47,490 bases of DNA from the NCBI GenBank assembly GCA_016125095.1, contig WGMK01000025.1, positions 1-47,490 on the forward strand. The letters run 5' to 3'. The notes under the pieces were generated by a model that was given only the letters and a program-made list of their open reading frames with translations, was not told the DNA's origin and did no database searches. Both the position numbers and the translations under genes were made by a program. Shown here one piece after another: positions 1-7,382 of the stretch (position 1 is its first letter; the number at the start of each line of letters is the position of its first letter). This stretch comes from Candidatus Hydrogenedens sp. (GTDB lineage: Bacteria > Hydrogenedentota > Hydrogenedentia > Hydrogenedentales > JAEUWI01).

Positions 1-120
1 ACCCCGGACGAGCAGGGCGTGACCGGCGTGCGCGGCTTCTTCGTGGATGCCAGCGGCGTCATCCGCGGCGACGCCACCGGCGCCGCCACCGTGGCCAGCG
101 CCCCGATTGGCGAAAGCTAA
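1..120 (+). CDS. Type IV pilin-like protein, C-terminal fragment (5' end outside window)
   Basis: Frame 1 is open from the first base to a TAA at 118-120 and encodes the last 39 residues of a protein. The segment GVRGFFVDASGVIRGDA closely resembles the C-terminus of the complete pilin-like protein that follows (SGVRQFYIDGSGVIRAEVGG), so the two genes are tandem paralogues. Both keep the pattern V-R-x-F-(Y/F)-(V/I)-D-x-S-G-V-I-R, which is the final beta-strand region of these type II secretion/type IV pilin-like subunits. The N-terminal prepilin signal is outside the window, so assignment rests only on similarity to the neighbour. A strong intrinsic terminator follows 25 bases downstream, so this gene ends its own transcript. 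Confidence 0.75.
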   Translation, partial: TPDEQGVTGVRGFFVDASGVIRGDATGAATVASAPIGES

Positions 121-144
121 GCAACGGCCCGATAGCGAATCTTC

Positions 145-186
145 CCGCGCGGCGGTGGCACCCCCACCGCCGCGCGGTCTTTTTGT
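145..186 (+). terminator. Rho-independent terminator of the first pilin gene
   Basis: A perfect 14-bp stem (145-158 with 164-177, all G/C except one A-T pair) closes a 5-base loop and is followed by TCTTTTTGT. It lies 25 bases after the stop of the partial pilin gene and insulates the second pilin gene. Confidence 0.93.
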
Positions 187-210
187 ATGTGGTTAACGTG
201 CTTCCCAGGG

Positions 211-390
211 GTGGGGCGAATGTCCCCAAGAGCGAAGGATTGCGGCCCGTCGTCAGAGCCACACCCCGGCCCCCGCGACAAGTGCCGCTTTGGAAAGCAG
301 CGCTCCCGGCGGGGAATATGTCTTCGATCGGTCGGGCGAATGTCCCCATGAGCCGAGAATCGTGGTCCAGCATCAGAATCGCATTCCGGC
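211..390 (+). repeat. Duplicated 60-bp element (211-270 and 331-390), 120-bp period
   Basis: Two 60-bp copies start exactly 120 bp apart and match at about 44 of 60 positions by eye. The best conserved part is the first 20 bases, G(T)(G/C)GGGCGAATGTCCCCA(A/T)G, which in copy 1 contains a GGGG/CCCC inverted repeat around CGAATGT. Both copies end in CCGGC. They lie upstream of the sigma-54-type promoter of the pilin gene, about 190 and 310 bp before the predicted transcription start. That is where enhancer sites for a sigma-54 activator usually sit. Each copy holds a TGTC, the core described for PilR sites in Pseudomonas. The regulatory role is inference; they could also be decayed remnants of a duplicated gene end. 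Confidence 0.55.
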
Positions 391-490
391 ACCCGGATCG
401 TCGTCCCAAGATGGCTCGACGGAGTCTCGCCCCACAGTGCAGGCCACTTCCAGCGGCGCTTCGGCGTCGCGTTCTGTATCGCTCCAAAAA

Positions 491-508
491 CTTGGTACGC
501 CGCTTGCG
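491..508 (+). promoter_or_regulatory. Sigma-54 (-24/-12) promoter of the pilin gene
   Basis: CTTGGTACG-CCGC-TTGCG matches the consensus YTGGCACG-N4-TTGCW with the invariant GG (494-495) and GC (506-507) separated by exactly 10 bases; the only consensus mismatches are C to T in the -24 box and the last W. The predicted start of transcription is near 519, giving a leader of about 88 bases before the pilin ATG. Type IV pilin genes are classically sigma-54 dependent, so position and family agree. Confidence 0.8.
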
Positions 509-606
509 TACCACATCCTGTAGCGAGTGCGCCGTGTGTGCGCGGGATTGAATAAACTCACCGGGCTGCCTCGGTGCAAGGCAGGGAGCCTAGAGGAGAA
601 TGTGCC

Positions 607-1041
607 ATGGAAAAATCGAAGGGTTTCACGCTAATCGAGATGATGATCGTGGTGGCCATCATCGCCATCATCGCGGCAATCGCCATTCCCAATCTGTTGC
701 GTTCGCGTATTCAGACGAACGAGTCGTCGGCCATTGGCAATCTGCGGACGGTGGCGGGTGCCGAGGCTTCGTATCATTGCACCGCGAGCCGGTATGCGGG
801 CGATTTCGATTTGCTGACCGATGATACGGTGGGGCCGCCCTATTTGCCGGGCCAGTGGGGCGTGGACGCGAAAAGCGGCTATGAATTCACGTTGACCGGC
901 GGCGGTGCCAACTACGGTTGCAATGCCGACCCCGAGCTGCCGAATCAGTCGGGCGTGCGTCAGTTTTATATCGACGGCTCCGGGGTCATCCGGGCCGAAG
1001 TCGGCGGAGCCGCAGACGAGACGAGCGCGCCTATCAGTTGA
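607..1041 (+). CDS. Type IV pilin-like / type II secretion pseudopilin
   Basis: A 144-residue secreted pilin-like subunit. The N-terminus MEKSKG^FTLIEMMIVVAIIAIIAAIAIP is a textbook class III prepilin signal: basic leader, G at -1, F at +1, E at +5, then a long hydrophobic helix. The C-terminal globular part has two cysteines (in SYHCTAS and YGCNAD) and ends in the same beta-strand motif as the upstream paralogue. The ATG at 607 is chosen because AGGAG lies at 594-598 and because it places the leader at the usual length; an upstream in-frame ATG at 574 has no good ribosome site. It is transcribed alone, between the sigma-54-type promoter and a terminator. It may be a major pilin or a minor pseudopilin; no assembly genes are nearby to decide. 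Confidence 0.9.
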   Translation: MEKSKGFTLIEMMIVVAIIAIIAAIAIPNLLRSRIQTNESSAIGNLRTVAGAEASYHCTASRYAGDFDLLTDDTVGPPYLPGQWGVDAKSGYEFTLTGGGANYGCNADPELPNQSGVRQFYIDGSGVIRAEVGGAADETSAPIS

Positions 1042-1065
1042 TCGGGCGTGCAGGGGAAGTGAGGC

Positions 1066-1102
1066 GCGCGGCGGTGCTTGTCACCGCCGCGCAGTTTTAT
1101 TT
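1066..1102 (+). terminator. Rho-independent terminator of the pilin gene
   Basis: An 11-bp perfect stem (1066-1076 with 1082-1092), 5-base loop, followed by AGTTTTATTT. It sits 24 bases after the pilin stop and just before the end of the convergent gene. The opposite strand lacks a T-tract, so it serves the plus strand only. Confidence 0.88.
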
Positions 1103-3059
1103 ACGCGGTGCCTTGTCCCAGGCGGCGATGCAGATACCAGAGAAACTGCCGCGCGCGGGCCTCGGCGGTATGGTGCGCGCGCCAATGTTTGTAACCTTGC
1201 GACGCAATTTGCGCTGCGGCGTCGGTCTGTTCCAGATAGTAGCGCAGCTTGGATTCCAGCTCGTTGACGGACTCGAAGAACACGGCGCTTTCGCCATCGA
1301 CGAAGTCGTGGGGGACGTGGATGGGTAGCCGGCGCGAAACCAGCAAGCATCCATGCGCAGGAAGTTCCCAGTAGCGCACGGTGTCAAAGCCCTTGCCAAA
1401 CAGGTTCAGGCCGACTCGGGTATCCTCGAGGATGCGGTTGTATTTCTCGGTCTCGAAAAACTCGTTCAGGGTCCAGCCCATGTGCTGTTCCAGCGCATCC
1501 AGCACGATTCTCCGCATGCCGAGCATGCGGTGTCCGGCCCAGAGAAACTCCCGGTTCCGCGATTCCCAGGGCGGATTACCCCCCAATTGCCCCGCGTACG
1601 CGAAGGGCAGCGGAAAGGTATCGCGGCCATAGTCGTGAAAGCGCACCATCTCCCGCTTGAAGTAGGCCTCGAATCGGGGAATCCCGAGGTGCGCCTCCAG
1701 TTCCGGGCGGGCGTCGTAGAATTCGTCGAGGGCGTCGATCAGAACAATTGGTGTCGACCCCGCAGCGTCCAGCAACCGATGCACCCGTTCCCGCGGCAGA
1801 TCCTTTTCGCAATCACCGTAGAGAATCGCTGTGTAATAACCCGAACGCAACCGGTCCGCCAGCACCTCGTCTTCCAGTTCGGTTCCGCCGCGGTCGAAGT
1901 AGCAGGGATAATTGCGCAGATGTTCCGGCTGCGCGCCGTGCAGGGTGGGCTTATGGGGCCACTCGTCTACCGCCTCGTCGCCCAGGGCAGCGCATAGCCC
2001 CTCGTAGAGTACGTCGGCGCCGTAGTGCGGGCGCGGATGCAGCATGAACAGGAAGCGCGCGCCACCCGGCCAGGCGAAGTTACTGTCGGGTTCCGGGGGG
2101 ACGGGAGGGTGGACTGGCTCGGGTAAGGATTCGAGCACCTGCAGGTGTTCGCGCACGCCCTCGTCTGGGTATACGTCGTGGAAACACCGCAGAACCTCGC
2201 GCGCCAGCGGCAGTTCGCCGCAGCGGCGCAACAGCTCAGCATAGCAGCGATAGCCCTCGGCATCCGCCGGCCGCTCGCCGCTGGCCTCGTAAAACAGATC
2301 GTGGATGGCATTGGCGTGAAACCACGCCTGCTCCGGGGGTTGCGTGCCCAGCCAATGGATCAGGTAGAAGATGCGCTCGTACTGGATACCCGCCACAACC
2401 TGCGGGTCGTTCAAATACCCCTTCGGGATTTCCTCGAGCGTGTGATACGCCCAGTCCGAGCGCCCCTTCTCGTGCAATTCCCGCGCGTAGTGGAGCGGGC
2501 TGTATTCAGGCAATACCATCCGGAACAACACGCGCCGCATCCGTCTGCGCTTTTCCTCGATAGTCTCCTCGCCGTCGGTGGCAGGGCGTTCATCGATGTC
2601 TTCCCAGAATAAGAAGGGATGCAGGCCTGCCCGTTGCGCCGCTTCCATGGCGGCTTCAACTGCATATGCCGCCGGACCCGCTCCTGAGACATATCCTGCA
2701 TGATCGACGAGCCAGACGAATTGCCCGTTCGGCGAAGCGAGGCGCGTGCGCAGTTGAATGAGGGCTTCGTCGGCTTGGGAGTGCCACGGATCGATATCCT
2801 GAAGCACGACGCAGTTGTAGGTGCCGGCGGGTACGGAGTCGATGGCGCTGTATACGCGATCGGTAATCGTGGCCGCGAGCTCGAACATCGCCTCGCGCGG
2901 TTCCACGGCATCCACTTCGGGAAACCCGGCCCGCTTCAGCAAGTAGGGGATTTCTCCCCGGCCGCAGCCCGCCACCAGCACCCGTGGGGAATTCGCCGGA
3001 ATGCGCTTGAGAAGCGCCACGCGCTCGCCGCGATAACGTTCCGGCTGCTCCGATGCCAT
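1101..3059 (-). CDS. Fused SAM-dependent methyltransferase / CgeB-like glycosyltransferase
   Basis: A 652-residue protein with two enzyme-like halves. Residues about 1-210 look like a class I methyltransferase: VLVAGCGRGEIPYLL is the SAM-binding glycine-rich loop, VDAVEP gives the acidic residue after strand 2, and VVLQDIDPWHSQADEAL is the motif around strand 4. A helical, probably TPR-like stretch (about 210-310; repeated LARE, AEGYRCYAELLRR) links to a C-terminal half (about 330-640) resembling family 1 glycosyltransferases of the CgeB / DUF3880 kind, with GLNLFGKGFDTVRYWELPAHGC, the E-containing nucleotide-sugar motif. It is the last gene of a minus-strand operon, starting 5 bp after the acyl-CoA ligase stop and lacking a clear Shine-Dalgarno, so it is probably translationally coupled. 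Substrate unknown; glycosylation or methylation of surface glycans is the natural guess. The adjacent convergent pilin makes pilin modification conceivable but unproven. Confidence 0.72.
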   Translation of the reverse strand: MASEQPERYRGERVALLKRIPANSPRVLVAGCGRGEIPYLLKRAGFPEVDAVEPREAMFELAATITDRVYSAIDSVPAGTYNCVVLQDIDPWHSQADEALIQLRTRLASPNGQFVWLVDHAGYVSGAGPAAYAVEAAMEAAQRAGLHPFLFWEDIDERPATDGEETIEEKRRRMRRVLFRMVLPEYSPLHYARELHEKGRSDWAYHTLEEIPKGYLNDPQVVAGIQYERIFYLIHWLGTQPPEQAWFHANAIHDLFYEASGERPADAEGYRCYAELLRRCGELPLAREVLRCFHDVYPDEGVREHLQVLESLPEPVHPPVPPEPDSNFAWPGGARFLFMLHPRPHYGADVLYEGLCAALGDEAVDEWPHKPTLHGAQPEHLRNYPCYFDRGGTELEDEVLADRLRSGYYTAILYGDCEKDLPRERVHRLLDAAGSTPIVLIDALDEFYDARPELEAHLGIPRFEAYFKREMVRFHDYGRDTFPLPFAYAGQLGGNPPWESRNREFLWAGHRMLGMRRIVLDALEQHMGWTLNEFFETEKYNRILEDTRVGLNLFGKGFDTVRYWELPAHGCLLVSRRLPIHVPHDFVDGESAVFFESVNELESKLRYYLEQTDAAAQIASQGYKHWRAHHTAEARARQFLWYLHRRLGQGTA

Positions 3060-3064
3060 GCCCG

Positions 3065-4651
3065 CTACGGTACCAGCCCGAGTTCCCGCTTCAAGGCCAT
3101 CTTGTTCACCTTGCCGTTGGGCAGCAGCGGAAGTATGGGGCGGATGTCGAAGGACTTGGGCACCTTGAAGTTGGCGAGCCGCTCCTTGCAGTGCAGGCGG
3201 AGTTCTTCCTCGATCACTTCCATACCCGGCTTAAGCATGATGAAGGCGTGGCCGACCTCGTCGTAGACCTCGTGGGGAATCCCGACGACCGCACTGAACA
3301 GCACGGAGGCGTGTACCTCGAGAATGTCTTCCACCTCGCGCGGAAACACGTTTTCTCCGCCGGTCTTAAACATCTCCGAGCGGCGTCCCGAAATGCTCAG
3401 GTAGCCGTTCTCGTCCATGCGGCCAAGGTCGTTCGTGTAATACCAGCCATCGGCATCCAGCACTTCCGCCGTGGCCGTCGGGTTCTTGAAGTAGCCCTTC
3501 ATCACAATCGGACCACGGAAGGCGATTTCGCCCACTTCGCCCGGGGGAAGCGTATTCCGCTCGGCGTCGACGATCTTCATTTCGAAGGGCGGCACCACCT
3601 TGCCGCAGGTAGTGGAGAGCGTCTCCAGCGAATCCTCGGGCATGGAATAGGTAGAGAATCCGCAGAGTTCTGTCGAGCCGTAGCCCGTCACCAGATTCGC
3701 ACCGGTCGCGCTGGCAATCTGCTTGAGTGCACCGAGCAGCAGGGGAGAGGCCCCCGAGCCGCCCCACACAAAGCTCTTCACCGAACTCCAGTCCATCGTC
3801 TTAAACTTGGGCGCCTGGAACTGCATGAGGAACATGACCGGCACCTGGCCGACCATCGTGATCCGCTCGCGCTCGATCACCTCGAGCGATTCCTGCGGGT
3901 CGAAGCGATCCATCAGCACCAGCGTACCGCCCGCCAGCAGGCAGGTATAACCGATTTCGACATCGGCGGCCACGTGGTTAATCGGGAAATGCAGCAGCAT
4001 GCGGCCCTGGTCGGCCGAGGCCATGTAGTTCTTCTCGACCTCGGCGCTCACGATGATGGCGCGGTGGCTCTGCAGCACGCCTTTCGGGCGGCCCGTGGAA
4101 CCCGAGGTATACATCAGCAGCGTCTCGTCGTCGGGCGATACTTCCGCAGCCCGCGTTTCTACCGCAGTGGCCCACGAGTCGCGCGGCTGATTCACGAAGG
4201 ATTCATAACTCTCCAGTCCTTCGGCCGCCTCGCCGATGACCACCACCTTCTGAATCGACTGGAATTCCTGTTCGAAGGTCAGCCCGGCCTGCACCAGGTC
4301 AACGCCTTGGTACTCACGCAGCGTGAAGAGCAGGCTGGGCTCGCTGTGGCCGAGGATGTAGCGCAGCTCGTCCACCGAGAACTTCGGGTTCAGGCCCAGC
4401 CAAATCGCGCCGACCTTCGACGCCGCGAGGTAGGTGGTCACGAATTCCGGGCAGGCCATCGCCACCATCGCCACGCGGTCGCCCTTTTGGACGCCGGCCT
4501 CGAGGAAGGCCCGCGAGGCGCGCTCCACCTCGTCGCTCAGTTCGCGCCAGGAGACGCGCCTATCGCCGTATACCAGCGCCTCGGCGTCCGGCTTCTCCGC
4601 CACCCAACGTTCCAGGCATTGCCAAAGCAGTGAAATGTCCTGACCCGCCAT
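3065..4651 (-). CDS. Acyl-CoA synthetase (class I adenylate-forming, fatty-acid--CoA ligase family)
   Basis: A 528-residue ANL-superfamily enzyme that activates a carboxylic acid with ATP to an acyl-adenylate, then to the CoA thioester. Visible motifs: the P-loop LLMYTSGSTGRPKGV; GYGSTELCG (A5, aryl/acyl pocket); WYYTNDLG (A7, ribose-binding Asp); GRRSEMFKTGGENVFPREVE (A8 hinge); and NGKVNKMALK near the end with the catalytic Lys (A10). Length is usual for the family. The ATG at 4651 is preceded by GGGAGG at 8 bases and starts the conserved N-terminus; the frame stays open upstream but that is MaoC-gene sequence read in another frame. It follows the MaoC gene by 20 bp, and together they suggest fatty-acid or related acyl-CoA degradation. 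Acyl chain specificity cannot be read from the sequence. Confidence 0.9.
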   Translation of the reverse strand: MAGQDISLLWQCLERWVAEKPDAEALVYGDRRVSWRELSDEVERASRAFLEAGVQKGDRVAMVAMACPEFVTTYLAASKVGAIWLGLNPKFSVDELRYILGHSEPSLLFTLREYQGVDLVQAGLTFEQEFQSIQKVVVIGEAAEGLESYESFVNQPRDSWATAVETRAAEVSPDDETLLMYTSGSTGRPKGVLQSHRAIIVSAEVEKNYMASADQGRMLLHFPINHVAADVEIGYTCLLAGGTLVLMDRFDPQESLEVIERERITMVGQVPVMFLMQFQAPKFKTMDWSSVKSFVWGGSGASPLLLGALKQIASATGANLVTGYGSTELCGFSTYSMPEDSLETLSTTCGKVVPPFEMKIVDAERNTLPPGEVGEIAFRGPIVMKGYFKNPTATAEVLDADGWYYTNDLGRMDENGYLSISGRRSEMFKTGGENVFPREVEDILEVHASVLFSAVVGIPHEVYDEVGHAFIMLKPGMEVIEEELRLHCKERLANFKVPKSFDIRPILPLLPNGKVNKMALKRELGLVP

Positions 4652-4671
4652 TTCGGAATCCTCCCGTTGCC

Positions 4672-5553
4672 TCAAGCCTTGCGGATACTCACGCAGGCGT
4701 TTCTGATTGCGCGTTTGCCTTCCGCATTCCACACGAGAAAGTGGTGGTGGTGCAAGTCGGCCGTCTCTTCCGTACCCGATAGCTCGATCCGGATGTCGGT
4801 ATCCAGCCCGACCATGCCCGTAAAATGCGCCCGGATGCAGGCCACCCGCGCCGGATCGCCGTCGGCCTCGCGGTTCACGATTTCCCGCATGGCCATGGCC
4901 AGGGTGGACGTGCCGTGCAGAATCGGGGCCGGCAGCCCCACGGCGTGCGCAAAAGCCGCCGAGGTATGAATCGGATTGTGCACATCGCCGCAGCCGTCGT
5001 ACACATGCGCAGCGAGCGGATCGATATGCAGCGTCGTTTCCCACTTGGGGCCCGCGCCGCCTGTCGAGAAGCGGTCGGCCTGCGGCACGCATTCCTTGCC
5101 CTTGCCGCCGTCGGTACACATCACGTCGCGGATCATCGCCCCGGCGTATTCGGTAAACACCGGCTCGCCCTGGCTGGTGCCGGTGTATCGAACGACGATA
5201 TGCGTGCCGGCGCGATGGGGGATGACCGCTGCCACTTCCGCCTCGATGCGGATCGTCTCGTCGGCGCGGATGGGGCGGTGCAATTCCAGCGTCTCGGAAT
5301 AATGCACCTGGCGCGCCGCAATCTCCGCCGGGAAATCCTCGGCATCCCAGAAGCGGTCGCGGTAGAGCGTCATGTGCCAGGTCAGGCTGACGGGCAGCAT
5401 GGGGTGCGCCATGATACCGCCCGGGCGCTCGTCGTCGAAGTAATGCGGATTCGGGTCATACACGCCCGCCGCGTAGTTCATGAGCCGCCGCGCGCTCACC
5501 TCCACGTCGTAGGGCTTCGAGCGCCGCCCCACGTAGACCGAGGTCATTTCCAT
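4672..5553 (-). CDS. MaoC-like hydratase/dehydratase family protein (double hot-dog)
   Basis: A 293-residue protein of the MaoC/hydratase-2 family, which adds water to enoyl-CoA or catalyses related hot-dog-fold reactions. The N-terminal half resembles the MaoC N-terminal/FAS1-like hot-dog (MNYAAGVYDPNPHYFDDE, then MAHPMLP). The C-terminal half carries the hydratase-2 pattern DVHNPIHTSAAFAHAVGLPAPILHG, with D, N and H placed like the catalytic Asp-x4-His motif (D-x-H-N-P-I-H). The ATG at 5553-5551 overlaps the TAA of the preceding small gene in a TAATG arrangement, indicating translational coupling. Next downstream is an acyl-CoA ligase. Best guess: an enoyl-CoA hydratase in a beta-oxidation-like branch; a (3R)-hydroxyacyl or mesaconyl-type substrate is also possible. 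Confidence 0.85.
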   Translation of the reverse strand: MEMTSVYVGRRSKPYDVEVSARRLMNYAAGVYDPNPHYFDDERPGGIMAHPMLPVSLTWHMTLYRDRFWDAEDFPAEIAARQVHYSETLELHRPIRADETIRIEAEVAAVIPHRAGTHIVVRYTGTSQGEPVFTEYAGAMIRDVMCTDGGKGKECVPQADRFSTGGAGPKWETTLHIDPLAAHVYDGCGDVHNPIHTSAAFAHAVGLPAPILHGTSTLAMAMREIVNREADGDPARVACIRAHFTGMVGLDTDIRIELSGTEETADLHHHHFLVWNAEGKRAIRNACVSIRKA

Positions 5554-5801
5554 TACGGGGTCTCCTGCGCGGGGGCGCTGTCGCCGGTGTAGGGTGCGCG
5601 CGGTTTCTCCAGCATCCGCTCGAAGGCCGCGGGGTCGGGAGCCTGCACAATGCCCTCCGATCGCTGGATCATATCCACCAGAATGACCGTAAAGATCACC
5701 AACAGAAGCGTCATCGAGATGATGATACAAACGATGATCATCCGGGGGTAGGGTTCTTTGGCCGGCTTCTGCGTTTCGGGGTGCTGGGGATCTTCGCTCA
5801 T
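5553..5801 (-). CDS. Small single-pass membrane protein, function unknown
   Basis: An 82-residue protein with a polar proline-rich N-terminus (MSEDPQHPETQKPAKEPYP), one strong hydrophobic segment (about residues 21-43, MIIVCIIISMTLLLVIFTVI) and a polar C-terminal tail ending in a Pro/Glu-rich stretch. No family recognised. It is the first gene of the minus-strand operon; its stop overlaps the start of the MaoC gene (TAATG). The ATG at 5801 has AGGAAG 8 bases upstream; a longer reading to 5846 lacks a ribosome site and would run into the gltA terminator hairpin. It may anchor or assemble the downstream acyl-CoA enzymes, but nothing in the sequence shows this. Confidence 0.7.
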   Translation of the reverse strand: MSEDPQHPETQKPAKEPYPRMIIVCIIISMTLLLVIFTVILVDMIQRSEGIVQAPDPAAFERMLEKPRAPYTGDSAPAQETP

Positions 5802-5816
5802 CGTACGGCTTCCTGT

Positions 5817-5867
5817 CTCAAACAAGAAACCGCCTGGTCCGCCCAATGCACGGCCAAGCGGTTTCGA
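5817..5867 (-). terminator. Probable intrinsic terminator downstream of citrate synthase
   Basis: On the minus strand GAAACCGC (5865-5858) pairs with GCGGTTTC (5833-5826). The stem continues inward through a G-U pair, TGG/CCA, a bulged A and CCG/CGG, and TTGTTTG follows. It lies about 28 bases after the gltA stop and ahead of the small membrane gene. Confidence 0.55.
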
Positions 5868-5894
5868 GAAACTCTCGAGCTATTACGGCCGCTC

Positions 5895-7151
5895 CTAGGG
5901 ATGGCGCAGCGTGGCTCCGGTGTAAATCTGGCGCGGGCGGTGGATGCGGCCATCCGGGTCGTTCCGCATTTCCATCCAGTGCGCGATCCAGCCGGGCATG
6001 CGGCCGATGCTGAACAACACCGTGAACATGTCCGTCGGGATACCCAAGGCGCGGTAAATCACGCCGCTGTAGAAGTCGACGTTCGGATAGAGCTTGCGCT
6101 CGACAAAGAACGAGTCGTTCAGCGCGACTTCCTCAAGGCTCTTGGCGATGTCGAGCAGCGGATCGCTCACGCCCAGTTCGTCCAGCACGGCGTCCGCCGC
6201 CTTCTTCAGCAGCTTCGCGCGCGGGTCGAAATTCTTGTACACGCGGTGTCCGAAGCCCATCAGGCGGAAGCCCGAGTTCTTGTCCTTGGCCATCTCGACG
6301 TACTTCTTGTAGTCGCCGCTGTCGGCCTCGATGCGCTGCAGCATCTCGAGCACGGCCTGGTTGGCGCCGCCGTGCAGCGGTCCCCAGAGCGCGTTTACGC
6401 CGGCCGACACTGATGCGTAGATGTTGGCCTCGCTGCTGCTCACCATGCGCACGGTCGAGGTGCTGCAGTTCTGCTCGTGGTCCGCATGCAGCACCAGCAG
6501 CATGTCGAGCGCGTCTTCCATCGTCTTCGATACTTCATACTCGCCGCAGGGCGTTGCGAACATCATCCGCAGGAAATTCGCGCAGTAGCTCAGGTCGTTG
6601 CGCGGGTAGATGAGCGGCTCGCCCACGGACTTCTTGTAGGAGAACGCGGCCAGCGTCTTCACCTGGCCGATAAGGCGCAGGATGTTCTGCTGGATGTGCG
6701 CGTCGTCCGTGGAGTCAGCCGGATAAAAAGACGACATCGAGCTGATCATCCCCGCGAGGATGTTCATGGGATGCGCGGTGACCGGGAAGTGGTCGAAAAA
6801 ATTCAGCAGCCCCTCGTGCACCAGGCTGTTGCCCCGGAGCGATTCGCTCCAGGCGGCCGCCTGTTCGGCATTCGGCAGCTCGCCGTGAATCAGCAGGTAC
6901 GCCACATGGGTGAAGGGAACCTTGCCCGCGAGTTCCTCGATGGGATAGCCGCGGTAGCGCAGGATGCCGGCCTCGCCGTCGATGAACGTAATGGCGCTCT
7001 GGCAGGACCCCGTATTGCCGTAGCCGGGGTCGTAGGTCACCGCCCCGGTCTGGGCGCGGAGCTTGGAAATATCGATGGCAAGCTCGTTCTCGGTGCCCCG
7101 CAGTGTGGGCAGGTCGTACTCCTTACCCTCAAGAATCAGCTTGGCAGTCAT
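5895..7151 (-). CDS. gltA: Citrate synthase (type II-like)
   Basis: A 418-residue citrate synthase condensing oxaloacetate and acetyl-CoA, first step of the TCA cycle, cytoplasmic. Family marks: LRYRGYPIEELA near residue 70; the histidine of NALWGPLHGGANQAVLEML; the histidine of GFGHRVYKNFDPRA; and the catalytic Asp in PNVDFYSGVIYRALG. C-terminal IGRMPGWIAHWMEM is typical. Length and the N-terminal beta region (MTAKLILEGKEYDLP) resemble the hexameric bacterial type. GGGAG lies 8 bases before the ATG. It seems to be monocistronic, with a promoter about 185 bases upstream and a terminator hairpin after the stop, so the leader is long. Confidence 0.96.
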   Translation of the reverse strand: MTAKLILEGKEYDLPTLRGTENELAIDISKLRAQTGAVTYDPGYGNTGSCQSAITFIDGEAGILRYRGYPIEELAGKVPFTHVAYLLIHGELPNAEQAAAWSESLRGNSLVHEGLLNFFDHFPVTAHPMNILAGMISSMSSFYPADSTDDAHIQQNILRLIGQVKTLAAFSYKKSVGEPLIYPRNDLSYCANFLRMMFATPCGEYEVSKTMEDALDMLLVLHADHEQNCSTSTVRMVSSSEANIYASVSAGVNALWGPLHGGANQAVLEMLQRIEADSGDYKKYVEMAKDKNSGFRLMGFGHRVYKNFDPRAKLLKKAADAVLDELGVSDPLLDIAKSLEEVALNDSFFVERKLYPNVDFYSGVIYRALGIPTDMFTVLFSIGRMPGWIAHWMEMRNDPDGRIHRPRQIYTGATLRHP

Positions 7152-7337
7152 TCAATATACTCCCTCATGGCCATTGGGCGGGCGGCGCACTCGTTCCGCG
7201 CATCGGCGAACCGAGCAAAGATTCGGAATCGCCGGGCTTTGGAGCGCCTCCTGGGCGCACCCCGCCGGGTAAATCGCAGAACGCGCGGCCGGACCGGTCC
7301 GTCCCTGGCACGCCGCTTCCGGCGATAGGAAGCAGGG

Positions 7338-7367
7338 AGTATACCGGCCGCTTCCCAAGGCGTGCAA
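7338..7367 (-). promoter_or_regulatory. Sigma-70-like promoter of gltA
   Basis: On the minus strand TTGCAC (7367-7362), an 18-base spacer and TATACT (7343-7338). The predicted start near 7331 gives a GC-rich leader of about 180 bases, which contains the 12-bp palindrome CGGACCGGTCCG at 7290-7301. Confidence 0.55.
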
Positions 7368-7382
7368 GCATCCCGTTCAGAT

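Noticed and set aside
59..514. Minus-strand Arg-rich reading frame of 151 residues
   Set aside because: It overlaps the terminator, the repeats and the sigma-54 promoter, has no ribosome site and its sequence is rich in Arg as expected for an antisense frame in GC-rich DNA.
3053..4633. 526-residue plus-strand frame opposite the acyl-CoA ligase
   Set aside because: Antisense to a well-conserved ligase; His/Arg/Leu-rich composition typical of a shadow frame.
7305..7320. CTGGCACGCCGCTTCC as a second sigma-54 promoter on the plus strand
   Set aside because: The -24 half fits but the -12 element lacks GC at the required spacing, and no plus-strand gene follows.
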